A stretch of 64,000 bases of DNA from an uncultured Eubacteriales bacterium (GTDB lineage Bacteria; Bacillota; Clostridia; Christensenellales; Aristaeellaceae): NCBI GenBank assembly GCA_902765395.1, contig CACWZP010000008.1, forward strand, positions 62,001-126,000, written 5' to 3'. Below, piece after piece: positions 16,361 to 24,437 of this stretch (position 1 is its first letter; each line of letters starts with the position of its first letter). The notes under the pieces were generated by a model. That model was not told where the DNA came from. It searched no databases and worked only from the letters and a program-made list of their open reading frames with translations. The position numbers and the translations under genes are program-made.

Positions 16361-17103
16361 TGCTCTTGCCCTTTCATCCATTCCCGGTAGGCGTCGCAGA
16401 CCTCCCTGGCGGGGCCGTCAGCCATCAGGTGGCCATGGTCCAGCCAGATGGCGCGCTTGCAGAGCCGCTTGACCAGCTTCGTGTCGTGGGAGACGAACAG
16501 CAGCGTCTTGCCCTCTTTCAGCATGCGGCTCATGCGCTGGTTGCACTTGCGCTGGAAGTTGTAGTCGCCCACGGCCAGCACCTCGTCCACGACGAGTATG
16601 TCCGCCTGCACGTGCGTGGCGATGGAGAAACCCAGGCGGGCGATCATGCCGGAGGAATAGCTGCGCACCGGCACGTCGATGAACTGCTCCAGCTCTGCGT
16701 AGGAGACTATCTCGTCGTAGTTTTCCTGCATATAGCGGTGCTTGTGGCCCAGCAGCGCACCGTTCAAATACACGTTTTCCCGGCCCGTCAGGTCCGGGTC
16801 AAAGCCGGCGCCCAGCTCGATCAGCGGTGCGATGCTGCCGTTGACCCGGACGCTGCCTTCGGTGGCGTCCATGACCCCGGCGATGATCTTCAGCATGGTG
16901 CTCTTGCCGCTGCCGTTCTGGCCGATCAGGGCCACGGATTCGCCGCGCTGGATGTTAAAGCTGACGTTGTCCAGCGCAGTGAAGCGGGAGAAGCGCAGCT
17001 TACGCCGGACCAGCTTGACCATGTATTCCTTGAGCGTGTTCGTGCGCTCCTGCTCCATGATGAAGTGCATGGAGACGTTGTTGGCCTCAATCATGTTGCT
17101 CAT
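16357..17103 (-). CDS. Polysaccharide ABC exporter ATPase (Wzt/TagH type, no glycan-binding domain)
   Basis: The 248-residue ATPase has Walker A GQNGSGKST (about residue 63), the exporter-typical IELGAGFDPDLTGRENVYLNG block, signature VRSYSSGMIARLGFS and Walker B ILVVDEVLAVGD, followed by a switch His in FVSHD. It ends soon after the NBD, so it lacks the C-terminal glycan-binding domain of the second ATPase in this window. It pairs with the permease 18 bp upstream and overlaps the first GlfT2-like gene by 4 bp. Together they should move a lipid-linked glycan across the membrane. Confidence 0.93.
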   Translation of the reverse strand: MSNMIEANNVSMHFIMEQERTNTLKEYMVKLVRRKLRFSRFTALDNVSFNIQRGESVALIGQNGSGKSTMLKIIAGVMDATEGSVRVNGSIAPLIELGAGFDPDLTGRENVYLNGALLGHKHRYMQENYDEIVSYAELEQFIDVPVRSYSSGMIARLGFSIATHVQADILVVDEVLAVGDYNFQRKCNQRMSRMLKEGKTLLFVSHDTKLVKRLCKRAIWLDHGHLMADGPAREVCDAYREWMKGQEQ

Positions 17104-17121
17104 AATCCACTCTCCGGCCCG

Positions 17122-17916
17122 TCAGATGTAGTAGATGAAGTCCTTGCGCATGTGGTCGAACAGCAGTGAGCCGAGGACGAACATCGCCAGCGACGCGCCT
17201 GCCGCGTAAAGCCAGTTCGGCGCAGGGGGAATGCGCCCGTACAGCATTAGCTCGCGGAAAAGGTAGATGATGCTGTACAGGGGGTTCAGCCGGATGAAGC
17301 GGGCCACGCTTTCGGGTACGGCTTCGATGGGATAGAAGATCGGCGTGGCGTACATCAGGACCATCGTGAGCACGCCGTACAGGTGCGTCACGTCCTGGAA
17401 CTTCACCGCCAGGCCCGAGAGGATCATGCCTACGCCGCTGGCAAAGAACAGCAGGAAAACCAGGGGTACAAAGAACAGGAGCATTGAAAGGTGAAACTGC
17501 ACGCGGGTGAAGATCATCACGATCAACACCGCCAGCAGGCTCAGCGCCATCGTCGTAAAGCACGAAAGTACCCGTGCCAGCGGGAACACGCACTTGGGCA
17601 CGTAGACCTTTTTTAAAAGCGGCGCGTTTTCCAGGATAGCGTACATCGCCTTGTTCGTGGACTCGTTGAAGAAGTTGAACACGGTCTGGCCGCAGATCAG
17701 GTACAGCGGGTAGTTTTCAATGTTGAATCGGAACATGTAGCTGAACACGACCATCATCACCGACATCATCATCAGCGGGTTCAGCAAGCTCCAGAAATAG
17801 CCCAGGAAGCTGCGCCGGTATTTGAGCTTCAAATCGCGCTTCACCAACTCACCGATCAAGTGAGCGTACCGAACCGTCATCTTGACTTCATGTATGATAC
17901 CCAATGCATTCTCCAC
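17122..17916 (-). CDS. Polysaccharide ABC exporter permease (Wzm/TagG type)
   Basis: This 264-residue ABC-2 type permease has about six membrane segments and the family N-terminus LVKRDLKLKYRRSFLGYFWSLLNPL, an amphipathic coupling helix before the first membrane span. LRNPLYSIIYLFRELML-type features follow (here IRLNPLYSIIYLFRE). It is the first gene of the minus-strand unit and has its own promoter. It forms the transport channel with the ATPase downstream. Confidence 0.93.
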   Translation of the reverse strand: MENALGIIHEVKMTVRYAHLIGELVKRDLKLKYRRSFLGYFWSLLNPLMMMSVMMVVFSYMFRFNIENYPLYLICGQTVFNFFNESTNKAMYAILENAPLLKKVYVPKCVFPLARVLSCFTTMALSLLAVLIVMIFTRVQFHLSMLLFFVPLVFLLFFASGVGMILSGLAVKFQDVTHLYGVLTMVLMYATPIFYPIEAVPESVARFIRLNPLYSIIYLFRELMLYGRIPPAPNWLYAAGASLAMFVLGSLLFDHMRKDFIYYI

Positions 17917-17957
17917 ATTTCCGCGCTACGCGCAGTTAATTATATACATCCACGTAT

Positions 17958-17986
17958 ATTGTACAATGGATGCGTCGATGGGTCAA
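17958..17986 (-). promoter_or_regulatory. Promoter of the left glycan-export operon
   Basis: On the minus strand: TTGACC (plus 17981-17986), 17-bp spacer, TACAAT (plus 17958-17963), about 40 bp before the permease start. It is back to back with the promoter at 18051. Confidence 0.8.
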
Positions 17987-18050
17987 CCGGTTCTGTCGAA
18001 AAATCCTGTGACATTTACTATAGACACAATAAGGAGCCTACCTGGCGACC

Positions 18051-18080
18051 TTGACGAAGCGGGGGAAGGAAAGATATAAT
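18051..18080 (+). promoter_or_regulatory. Promoter of the FlaA1/CapD-like gene
   Basis: TTGACG (18051-18056), 18-bp spacer and TATAAT (18075-18080), about 55 bp before the ATG at 18137. Confidence 0.8.
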
Positions 18081-18136
18081 AATGTTGGGTGATATAGGAT
18101 TATATCAATTGGACACAGCGAGAGGTAAGACACCAG

Positions 18137-20149
18137 ATGAACCGGCATTCGATGAACAGCCAAACGGAGCAGATGCAAAGGCAGCGACGCGGCATCGCGC
18201 GATGGCAGGTGATCGCCTTTTTCATGGCGCTCTATGACTTTGCGGCGGTCTGCGGCGCGTATTTCCTGGCGCTCCTGCTCAGGGTTGATGGCATTTATCG
18301 AGCTATCCCGGTGCGCTATCTGATGTCCTATCGAGCATGCATTCTGCCGGTGGCACTCGTCGCAGTGATTGTGTTCCTGCTCTTCCGCATGTATAACAGT
18401 ATGTGGAAATTCGCCAGTTTTTCAGAATTCATGCGCGCGTTTCTGGGCTCACTGACAGCTTCGGCCATTCACAGCGTCGCCATTACTGTGCTCTGCCGCA
18501 GAATGCCGCTCTCCTACCACATTCTCGGCGCGGGCTTCCAGTTCATACTGCTGCTTGTCGTGCGGTTCTTCAACGTCACCAATGGTTGGCGGGAGCCGAA
18601 GCATGTTGAGTCGAAGAACGTGATGCTCATCGGCGCGGGCAACGCGGCGCAGATGATCCTGCGGGACATGACCCGGGCCAACGAGATCAACGACCGGGTG
18701 GCCTGCATCATCGACGACGACCCGAACAAGTGGCACCGCACGCTGGACGGCATCCCCGTCGTGGGCGGTCGGGACGACATCCTGAGCGCCGTGGAGCGCT
18801 ACAAGGTGGACAAGATCTTCCTGGCTATCCCCAGCGCCTCGATGCAGCAGAAGCGGGACATCCTGGCCATCTGCTCCGAGACCGGCTGCGAGCTGAGGCA
18901 GCTGCCGGGCATGTTCCAGCTGATGCTGGGCCAGGTCTCCGTCAGCGACCTGAAAAAGGTCTCGGTGGAGGATCTGCTGGGCCGCGAGCCCATCCGGGCG
19001 GACTTGGAGGAGGTCTTCTCCTTCATCAACGGCAAGACCGTCATGGTCACCGGCGGCGGTGGGAGCATCGGCTCCGAACTGTGCCGCCAGATCGCCGCCC
19101 ACAACCCCAGGCAGCTGATCATCTTCGATATCTACGAAAACAACGCCTACAGCATCCAGCTGGAGCTGAAGGAGAAGTATCCGAAGCTGAACCTGGTGAC
19201 GCTGATCGGCTCCGTGCGGGACAGCCGCAGGATGTTCGAAGTATTCGAGACCTACCGGCCCCAGATCGTCTATCACGCGGCGGCCCACAAGCACGTGCCG
19301 CTGATGGAGGACAGCCCCTGCGAGGCCATCAAGAACAACGCCATCGGCACCTATAAGACGGCCTATGCCGCCATGATGCACGGCTGTGAGCGCTTTGTGC
19401 TGATCTCCACGGACAAGGCGGTGCATCCCACCAACATCATGGGCGCGTCCAAGCGCCTGTGCGAGATGATCGTGCAGTCCTTCGACCGCAAGATCAAGGC
19501 CGGGCAGGCGGGGGAGATCCCCCAGCTGTTCACCCACGAGGGCATCGAGAACGCCGACAAGGTTGGCGATGGCAAGGTGTTCGAGGGCATCCGCACCGAG
19601 TTCGTGGCGGTGCGCTTCGGCAATGTGCTGGGCAGCAACGGCTCCGTCATCCCGCTGTTCAAGAAGCAGATCGAGAAGGGCGGCCCGGTGACGGTCACCC
19701 ACCCGGACATCATTCGCTACTTCATGACCATCCCCGAGGCCGTGAGCCTGGTGATGCTGGCGGGCACCTACGCCAAAGGCGGCGAGATCTTCGTGCTGGA
19801 CATGGGCAGCCCGGTGAAGATCGACACCCTGGCCCGCAACCTCATCCGCCTCTCCGGCCTCAAGCCGGACGTGGACATCAAGATCGAGTACACCGGCCTG
19901 CGCCCCGGCGAGAAGCTGTATGAGGAGAAGCTGATGGCGGAGGAGGGCCTGCAGAAGACCGACAACGACCTGATCCACATCGGCAACCCCATCCCCTTCG
20001 ATGAAGAAGAGTTCCTCTCCAGGCTGGAGCAGCTGATGAAGGCCGCTTACTCCAATCGAGAGAACGATATCCGGGTTATGGTGAAGGCGATTGTTCCCAG
20101 CTACCACTTGGAGAATGATTCTACGGAGATCGTCCGACGAGCTGGATAG
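18137..20149 (+). CDS. Membrane nucleotide-sugar 4,6-dehydratase (FlaA1/CapD/WbpM type)
   Basis: The 670-residue protein has four N-terminal membrane segments (about residues 25-150), a first Rossmann-like domain (MLIGAGNAAQMILRDM) and a C-terminal short-chain dehydratase domain. The NAD loop is VTGGGGSIGSELCRQI, with HAAAHKHVPLMED and the catalytic region LISTDKAVHPTNIMGASKR. This family converts UDP-GlcNAc (or a related UDP-sugar) to a 4-keto-6-deoxy sugar, the first step to bacillosamine, QuiNAc or FucNAc-type sugars. It is a single-gene unit with its own promoter and terminator upstream of the main right-arm operon. Confidence 0.93.
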   Translation: MNRHSMNSQTEQMQRQRRGIARWQVIAFFMALYDFAAVCGAYFLALLLRVDGIYRAIPVRYLMSYRACILPVALVAVIVFLLFRMYNSMWKFASFSEFMRAFLGSLTASAIHSVAITVLCRRMPLSYHILGAGFQFILLLVVRFFNVTNGWREPKHVESKNVMLIGAGNAAQMILRDMTRANEINDRVACIIDDDPNKWHRTLDGIPVVGGRDDILSAVERYKVDKIFLAIPSASMQQKRDILAICSETGCELRQLPGMFQLMLGQVSVSDLKKVSVEDLLGREPIRADLEEVFSFINGKTVMVTGGGGSIGSELCRQIAAHNPRQLIIFDIYENNAYSIQLELKEKYPKLNLVTLIGSVRDSRRMFEVFETYRPQIVYHAAAHKHVPLMEDSPCEAIKNNAIGTYKTAYAAMMHGCERFVLISTDKAVHPTNIMGASKRLCEMIVQSFDRKIKAGQAGEIPQLFTHEGIENADKVGDGKVFEGIRTEFVAVRFGNVLGSNGSVIPLFKKQIEKGGPVTVTHPDIIRYFMTIPEAVSLVMLAGTYAKGGEIFVLDMGSPVKIDTLARNLIRLSGLKPDVDIKIEYTGLRPGEKLYEEKLMAEEGLQKTDNDLIHIGNPIPFDEEEFLSRLEQLMKAAYSNRENDIRVMVKAIVPSYHLENDSTEIVRRAG

Positions 20150-20198
20150 CGACGTGATTCTCCAATAGGGGGATGATTCAAATTATTACAATAGAAAA

Positions 20199-20248
20199 AA
20201 GTGCCTACCTCTCTTTTTTCGATGCAAGGAGACTGGCACTTCTTTTTT
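20199..20248 (+). terminator. Terminator after the dehydratase gene
   Basis: AAGTGCC (20199-20205) pairs with GGCACTT (20235-20241) and is followed at once by CTTTTTT. The long loop is itself partly complementary. Confidence 0.8.
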
Positions 20249-20317
20249 GCATTGTTAATTCAAACAGGCAAAAAAAGTAAATAAGCGTAACAATGTGTTG
20301 CAAGTTCGTCAATCAGA

Positions 20318-20346
20318 TTGACGCCGAGGAGAATTTAAAGTATAAT
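20318..20346 (+). promoter_or_regulatory. Strong promoter of the right-arm glycan operon
   Basis: TTGACG (20318-20323), exactly 17 bp, TATAAT (20341-20346). Transcription should start near 20353, giving a leader of about 210 nt before the first gene. Confidence 0.88.
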
Positions 20347-20352
20347 GAAAAA

Positions 20353-20563
20353 TGTATAATTGGAGGCAAGTAGGGGCGGAGGGACTTTTCCCGAGGGCAC
20401 AAAGGACGAGGCGGAGACGGCATCAGCTGGATTGGCGGGCTGCTGAAACCTTTGACATAGCTGACCAAGCGCGGGATACGACGAAATGCCGACCGGCGCC
20501 GCGCGAAGCTATGCCCATCCTCCCTTAACGGAGCCCGGAGTAATACACAAGGGTGATTATTGA
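20353..20563 (+). ncRNA. Candidate structured leader RNA of the glycan operon
   Basis: The leader between the promoter and the gene at 20564 is GC-rich and non-coding and can fold as a closed multi-helix unit. A basal stem GGAGG (20362-20366) / CCTCC (20519-20523) is continued by GGGC (20374-20377) / GCCC (20513-20516). Inside are a GGGA/TCCC hairpin (20381-20392), TCAGC/GCTGA (20423-20427 with 20442-20446) and GCGCGG/CCGCGC (20469-20474 with 20499-20504). I compared it from memory with the common riboswitch classes (c-di-GMP, c-di-AMP, cobalamin, TPP, T-box and others) and found no match. It may be a riboswitch, a protein-binding leader such as an antitermination site, or an unrelated structured RNA. 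Confidence 0.55.
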
Positions 20564-22009
20564 ATGTACAAACGATCAGAACAAGGCTGGTTGAAGCACT
20601 TGGACTTTATCCTGCTGGATATCCTGTGTGCACAGTTGGCTTTTGTGCTGAGCTATGGCTGGCGCTTCGGGTTCCGGAGACTGGTCTACGACGAGATCAT
20701 CTACCGTAATCTGGCGATTTGGATGGCGGTTTTCGACTTGGTCATCGCGGTGATGTTTAACACCATGCACGACGTGTTGAAGCGCCGCTGGGCAACGGAG
20801 CTCCGCCAGACATTTACACAAAGTTTGCTGGTATTCGGCACGATCGTAGTATACCTGTTTTCGGTAAAGGAGTCTGAGCAGTATTCCCGACAGGTGTTGT
20901 GGACGACGCTTTTCATTTACATGAATTTCTCGTTTGGAACACGGATGGTCTGGAAGAGACTTATGCGCCGCTGGCTTCGAATAGGTCATAGGCGTACAAT
21001 GCTCCTGATTGCACCGGCAGATTCAGCATCGGAGGCTATTAAACATATCAAGGCCCACCCGCTGGAAGGCCTTGAGTTATGCGGTGTTGTATTGATTGAC
21101 CGTGATGAGATCGGAGGAGATTTGGAGAGCGTACCCATCGTAGCCAATATGGATAATACAGTCCAGTATATTTGCAGGGAGTGGATTGATGAAGTTTTTG
21201 TCAGTGTAACGGTCTTAAACCAACAAATCTACACACTGCTTGAACAATGCCGGGAAATGGGTGTCACAGTGCATCTGCACATGCTGGCGCTGGGCGAAGG
21301 AAAGCAGATCGTTGAGAGAGTCGCGGGTATGCCAGTGTTGACTTCCAGCATCAATCTGATCAGCCCCGTTGAAATGATAGTCAAGCGGCTCGTGGATCTT
21401 GTTGGAGGGATAATCCTGAGTCTGCTGGCATTGATTGCCATTGCCATTTTTGGACCTATCATCAAGCACGCATCTCCGGGGCCAGTGCTGTATTCGCAGG
21501 AACGTATCGGTCAGAATGGTCGCAGATTCAAAATGTACAAAATTCGCAGCATGGTAATGGATGCTGATATGCGTAAAGACACTCTGATGGACCAAAACGT
21601 AATGACAGAAGGGCTCATGTTCAAAATGGCTTTTGATCCAAGAGTTATTGGCAACTTAGTCATGCCGGATGGTACGAAAAAGACGGGCGTGGGGGAGTTT
21701 ATCAGAAAATACAGTATTGACGAGCTGCCTCAAGCATTCAATCTTCTGTTAGGCAATATGAGCTTGGTGGGTACTCGTCCTCCTACGGTGGACGAGTGGG
21801 AAAAATACGAGTTGCACCATCGAGCACGGTTAGCGATTAAACCCGGTATTACTGGTATGTGGCAGGTACAGGGCCGCAACAAGATTACTGATTTTGAAGA
21901 GATTACAAAGCTGGATACTTATTATATTACCAACTGGAGCTTTGCGCTGGACGCGAGAATACTTTTCAAGACTGTCTTGGTCGTGTTGCAGCGCAAGGGT
22001 GCGATGTGA
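20564..22009 (+). CDS. Polyprenyl-phosphate sugar-1-phosphate transferase (WcaJ/CpsE type)
   Basis: This 481-residue initiating enzyme moves a sugar-1-phosphate from a nucleotide sugar to undecaprenyl phosphate. The N-terminal half has four to five membrane segments and a soluble Rossmann-like domain. The C-terminal catalytic domain (about 275-481) shows PGPVLYSQERIGQNGRRFKMYKIRSM, GEFIRKYSIDELPQAFNLL, the Asp-Glu pair, and GTRPP followed by KPGITGMWQVQGRN. It is the first gene of the right-arm operon, behind the strong promoter and structured leader. It therefore commits carbon to the polymer made by the downstream enzymes. Confidence 0.95.
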   Translation: MYKRSEQGWLKHLDFILLDILCAQLAFVLSYGWRFGFRRLVYDEIIYRNLAIWMAVFDLVIAVMFNTMHDVLKRRWATELRQTFTQSLLVFGTIVVYLFSVKESEQYSRQVLWTTLFIYMNFSFGTRMVWKRLMRRWLRIGHRRTMLLIAPADSASEAIKHIKAHPLEGLELCGVVLIDRDEIGGDLESVPIVANMDNTVQYICREWIDEVFVSVTVLNQQIYTLLEQCREMGVTVHLHMLALGEGKQIVERVAGMPVLTSSINLISPVEMIVKRLVDLVGGIILSLLALIAIAIFGPIIKHASPGPVLYSQERIGQNGRRFKMYKIRSMVMDADMRKDTLMDQNVMTEGLMFKMAFDPRVIGNLVMPDGTKKTGVGEFIRKYSIDELPQAFNLLLGNMSLVGTRPPTVDEWEKYELHHRARLAIKPGITGMWQVQGRNKITDFEEITKLDTYYITNWSFALDARILFKTVLVVLQRKGAM

Positions 22010-22017
22010 TACCTGTC

Positions 22018-23145
22018 ATGAAGAAGATACTGCATATCTCCAAGTACTACGAGCCGTTCAAGGGCGGGACGGAGCAGGTGGCTCGGAACTGCGTGCGCGC
22101 TCTGGACGGGTACTACGAGCAGAAGGTGATCTGCTTCAACCACGAGCCAGGGGATGCCATGGATATGGTAGACGGCGTGGAGGTCGTCCGCGTGGGGTGC
22201 TTCGCTAAGATTGCCTCCCAGCCGCTGTCCCTGCATTATAGACGCCGGCTGAAGCAGATGCTCGAGATGTTCAGACCGGACGTCGTGGTGTTCCACTATC
22301 CCAATCCCTTCGTGGCGGCATTCTTGCTGCACTGTCTACCGGCGGGAACGAAATTGGTAATCTTTTGGCACTTGGATATCGTGCGGCAGAAGCTGCTGGG
22401 CAGGCTGTTCCGCGGCCAGAACCGGCGCTTGGTGGAGCGGGCGGACAAGCTGATCGCAACCAGCCCGCGCTATGCCGAGGGCAGCGAGTGGCTGAGCAGC
22501 GCAAGGGAGAAGGTGCGGGTGATCCCCAACTGCATCGACGAGTCCCGCCTGGAGATGACACCGGAGGCCAGGGATTTTGCGGCGAAGGTCCGCGCCGAGG
22601 TCGGGGACAGGATGTTGTGCCTGGCGGTTGGCCGCCACACCCGATACAAGGGCTTTGATATGCTAATCGAGGCTTCCAGGGAGCTGGATGGCCGGTTCAT
22701 CGTCTGCATCGCCGGCACCGGCGAGGAGACTGAGGCACTGAAGAAGCAGGCGGAGGGCGTGCCGCGGGTGCGGTTCCTCGGCAGGGTCGGGGACGATGAG
22801 CTGCTGGGATGGATGTCTGCCATGGATATATTCTGCTTCCCCTCGATCACGAAAAATGAAGCCTTTGGCATTGCGCTGGCGGAGGCAATGTACTTTGCAA
22901 AGCCCGCAGTGACCTTTACGATTCCGGGTTCCGGCGTGAACTATGTCTGCCGGAACGGGGTGGATGGGCTGGAGGTGCCCAACGGAGACGCCCATGCCTA
23001 CGCCGAGGCTATACGTCGATTGGCTGACGATCCGAAGCAGCGGGCGCGGCTGGGTGAAAACGGGCGTCAACGCGTGGTGGAGCATTTCCTTTATGAGAAG
23101 TTCGCCTCACGGGTGGAGGCGCTAATGGAGGAACTAGAGAATTGA
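22018..23145 (+). CDS. Family 4 glycosyltransferase
   Basis: This 375-residue GT-B enzyme of family GT4 starts MKKILHISKYYEPFKGGTEQ, a typical acceptor-side loop with GG. The nucleotide-sugar domain has DMLIEASRELDG, IAGTGEE and the E-x7-E motif in EAFGIALAEAM. The ATG at 22018 fits the family start; a GTG at 22006 overlapping the upstream TGA is the alternative. It follows the initiating transferase and is likely to add the second sugar. Confidence 0.92.
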   Translation: MKKILHISKYYEPFKGGTEQVARNCVRALDGYYEQKVICFNHEPGDAMDMVDGVEVVRVGCFAKIASQPLSLHYRRRLKQMLEMFRPDVVVFHYPNPFVAAFLLHCLPAGTKLVIFWHLDIVRQKLLGRLFRGQNRRLVERADKLIATSPRYAEGSEWLSSAREKVRVIPNCIDESRLEMTPEARDFAAKVRAEVGDRMLCLAVGRHTRYKGFDMLIEASRELDGRFIVCIAGTGEETEALKKQAEGVPRVRFLGRVGDDELLGWMSAMDIFCFPSITKNEAFGIALAEAMYFAKPAVTFTIPGSGVNYVCRNGVDGLEVPNGDAHAYAEAIRRLADDPKQRARLGENGRQRVVEHFLYEKFASRVEALMEELEN

Positions 23146-23164
23146 CAACAAGGGGTAATGCCGC

Positions 23165-24241
23165 TTGAAGGTGGTACAGATCGTCACTAACCTGAGCTAC
23201 GGCGACGCCATCGGCAACGACGTGCTGGCGCTGCACAACATGCTCGCCCAGGCGGGGTACGACAGCCGGATCATGGCCATGACCATCCACGAGAAGTTGG
23301 CCGGGCGGGCCGAGCCCGTGGATTTCTCCCGCTTCGAGCAGGAGGATCTGGCCATCTTCCACAAGGCGACGGGGGACTCGTTCCCCGGCTTCGCCGCGCG
23401 GCTGAAGTGCCGCAAGGCCGTCATCTACCACAACATCACCCCCGCGAAGTACTTCTTGGCCTACGACGAGGTGATGGCCTGGAACCTCTGGCGGGGCCGC
23501 CGCCAGCTGAAGCAGCTGGCGAAGTGCGTGGACTGGGGCTGGGGCGATTCCCGCTACAACTGCCAAGAGCTGATCGCCGCGGGCTTCGATCCGGACCGGG
23601 TGGACGTGCTGCCCATCCCCTTCACGGCGGGCACCGGGGCGGAGCGGGGCCCGCGGCCTGACCGGCCCGTGGGAGCGGATCTGCTCTTCATCGGGCGCAT
23701 CGCCTCCAACAAGAAGCAGGAGGACGTCATCAAGGTGTTCTACTGCTACCTGCGGGACGTGGACCCGAAGGCTACGCTGACGTTGGTGGGCTCCTGGACA
23801 GGCTTTGAAAAGTATTACGCCAAGCTGAAGGGCTTCGCGGCGGACCTGGGCCTGACGGACGAGCAGGTGGTGTTCACCGGCCACGTCACCGACGAGGAGA
23901 AGCGCCGCTACCTGGAGCGGGCGGACGCCTTTGTCTGCATGAGCGAGCACGAGGGCTTCTGCGTGCCGCTGCTGGAGGCCATCGACCGGGACATCCCCGT
24001 GGCGGCCTTCGCCGCGGCGGCGGTACCGGAGACGCTGGGCGATAATGGCCTGCTGTTCCGGGAGAAGGATTACGCGAAGATCGCTGCCGACATCGGCCGG
24101 GTGCTGCGGGAGGGCGCGCTGCGCGCCGAGGTGCTGCGCAAGCAGCGGGAGAGCCTGAGGCGCTTTGACCTGGAGGCCACCCGGCGGAAGCTGCTGGAGC
24201 TGGTGGCCCGGGCGACGGAAGGCGGGGTGAAGCGCGGATGA
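23165..24241 (+). CDS. GT4-type glycosyltransferase, 'GDAIGND' subgroup
   Basis: This 358-residue GT-B enzyme starts at a TTG preceded by AAGGGG. It begins MKVVQIVTNLSYGDAIGNDVLALH, has YHNITPAKYF in the acceptor domain and LLFIGRIASNKKQEDVIKVF, then CMSEHEGFCVPLLEAI (the E-x7-E motif) in the donor domain. The same layout appears in the enzymes at 31459 and 32582, so the locus has three paralogues of this type. It precedes the GDP-D-rhamnose genes, so a D-rhamnosyl- or mannosyltransferase role is plausible but not shown. Confidence 0.9.
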   Translation: MKVVQIVTNLSYGDAIGNDVLALHNMLAQAGYDSRIMAMTIHEKLAGRAEPVDFSRFEQEDLAIFHKATGDSFPGFAARLKCRKAVIYHNITPAKYFLAYDEVMAWNLWRGRRQLKQLAKCVDWGWGDSRYNCQELIAAGFDPDRVDVLPIPFTAGTGAERGPRPDRPVGADLLFIGRIASNKKQEDVIKVFYCYLRDVDPKATLTLVGSWTGFEKYYAKLKGFAADLGLTDEQVVFTGHVTDEEKRRYLERADAFVCMSEHEGFCVPLLEAIDRDIPVAAFAAAAVPETLGDNGLLFREKDYAKIAADIGRVLREGALRAEVLRKQRESLRRFDLEATRRKLLELVARATEGGVKRG

Positions 24242-24402
24242 AACAGGTCGAGCGCTTCAAGCCGCTGTGGCAGATCCACAACCGCACCTATCGGCGCTAC
24301 GCCCGGGGCTGCTTCTTCAGGCGGCTCAGGCGCTATTGGGGCAAGTTCAAGGCACTGGCGAAGCTGCTGCTGCGGCCGGTGCTGCGCCGGCTGGGCAAGT
24401 GA
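24238..24402 (+). CDS. Small very basic protein (54 aa)
   Basis: This short frame starts at an ATG overlapping the TGA of the upstream glycosyltransferase gene (ATGA), a sign of translational coupling. The product (MKQVERFKPLWQIHNRTYRR...VLRRLGK) has about 17 Arg/Lys residues with Trp, Tyr and Phe and should form an amphipathic helix. It could bind membrane or nucleic acid or the enzyme upstream. Codon use matches the neighbours. I do not recognise a family. It is absent from the two paralogous glycosyltransferase contexts. Confidence 0.6.
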   Translation: MKQVERFKPLWQIHNRTYRRYARGCFFRRLRRYWGKFKALAKLLLRPVLRRLGK

Positions 24403-24437
24403 GCCGACGAAAGACTACCTGAAAAGGGGAAGAGGAT

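Noticed and set aside
20353-20563. A T-box, c-di-GMP, c-di-AMP, cobalamin or TPP riboswitch in the leader
   Set aside because: I looked for the conserved core words of these classes and did not find them. The GCGCCGCGCG stretch only weakly resembles the T-box TGGNACCGCG motif. It is therefore listed only as an unassigned structured RNA.
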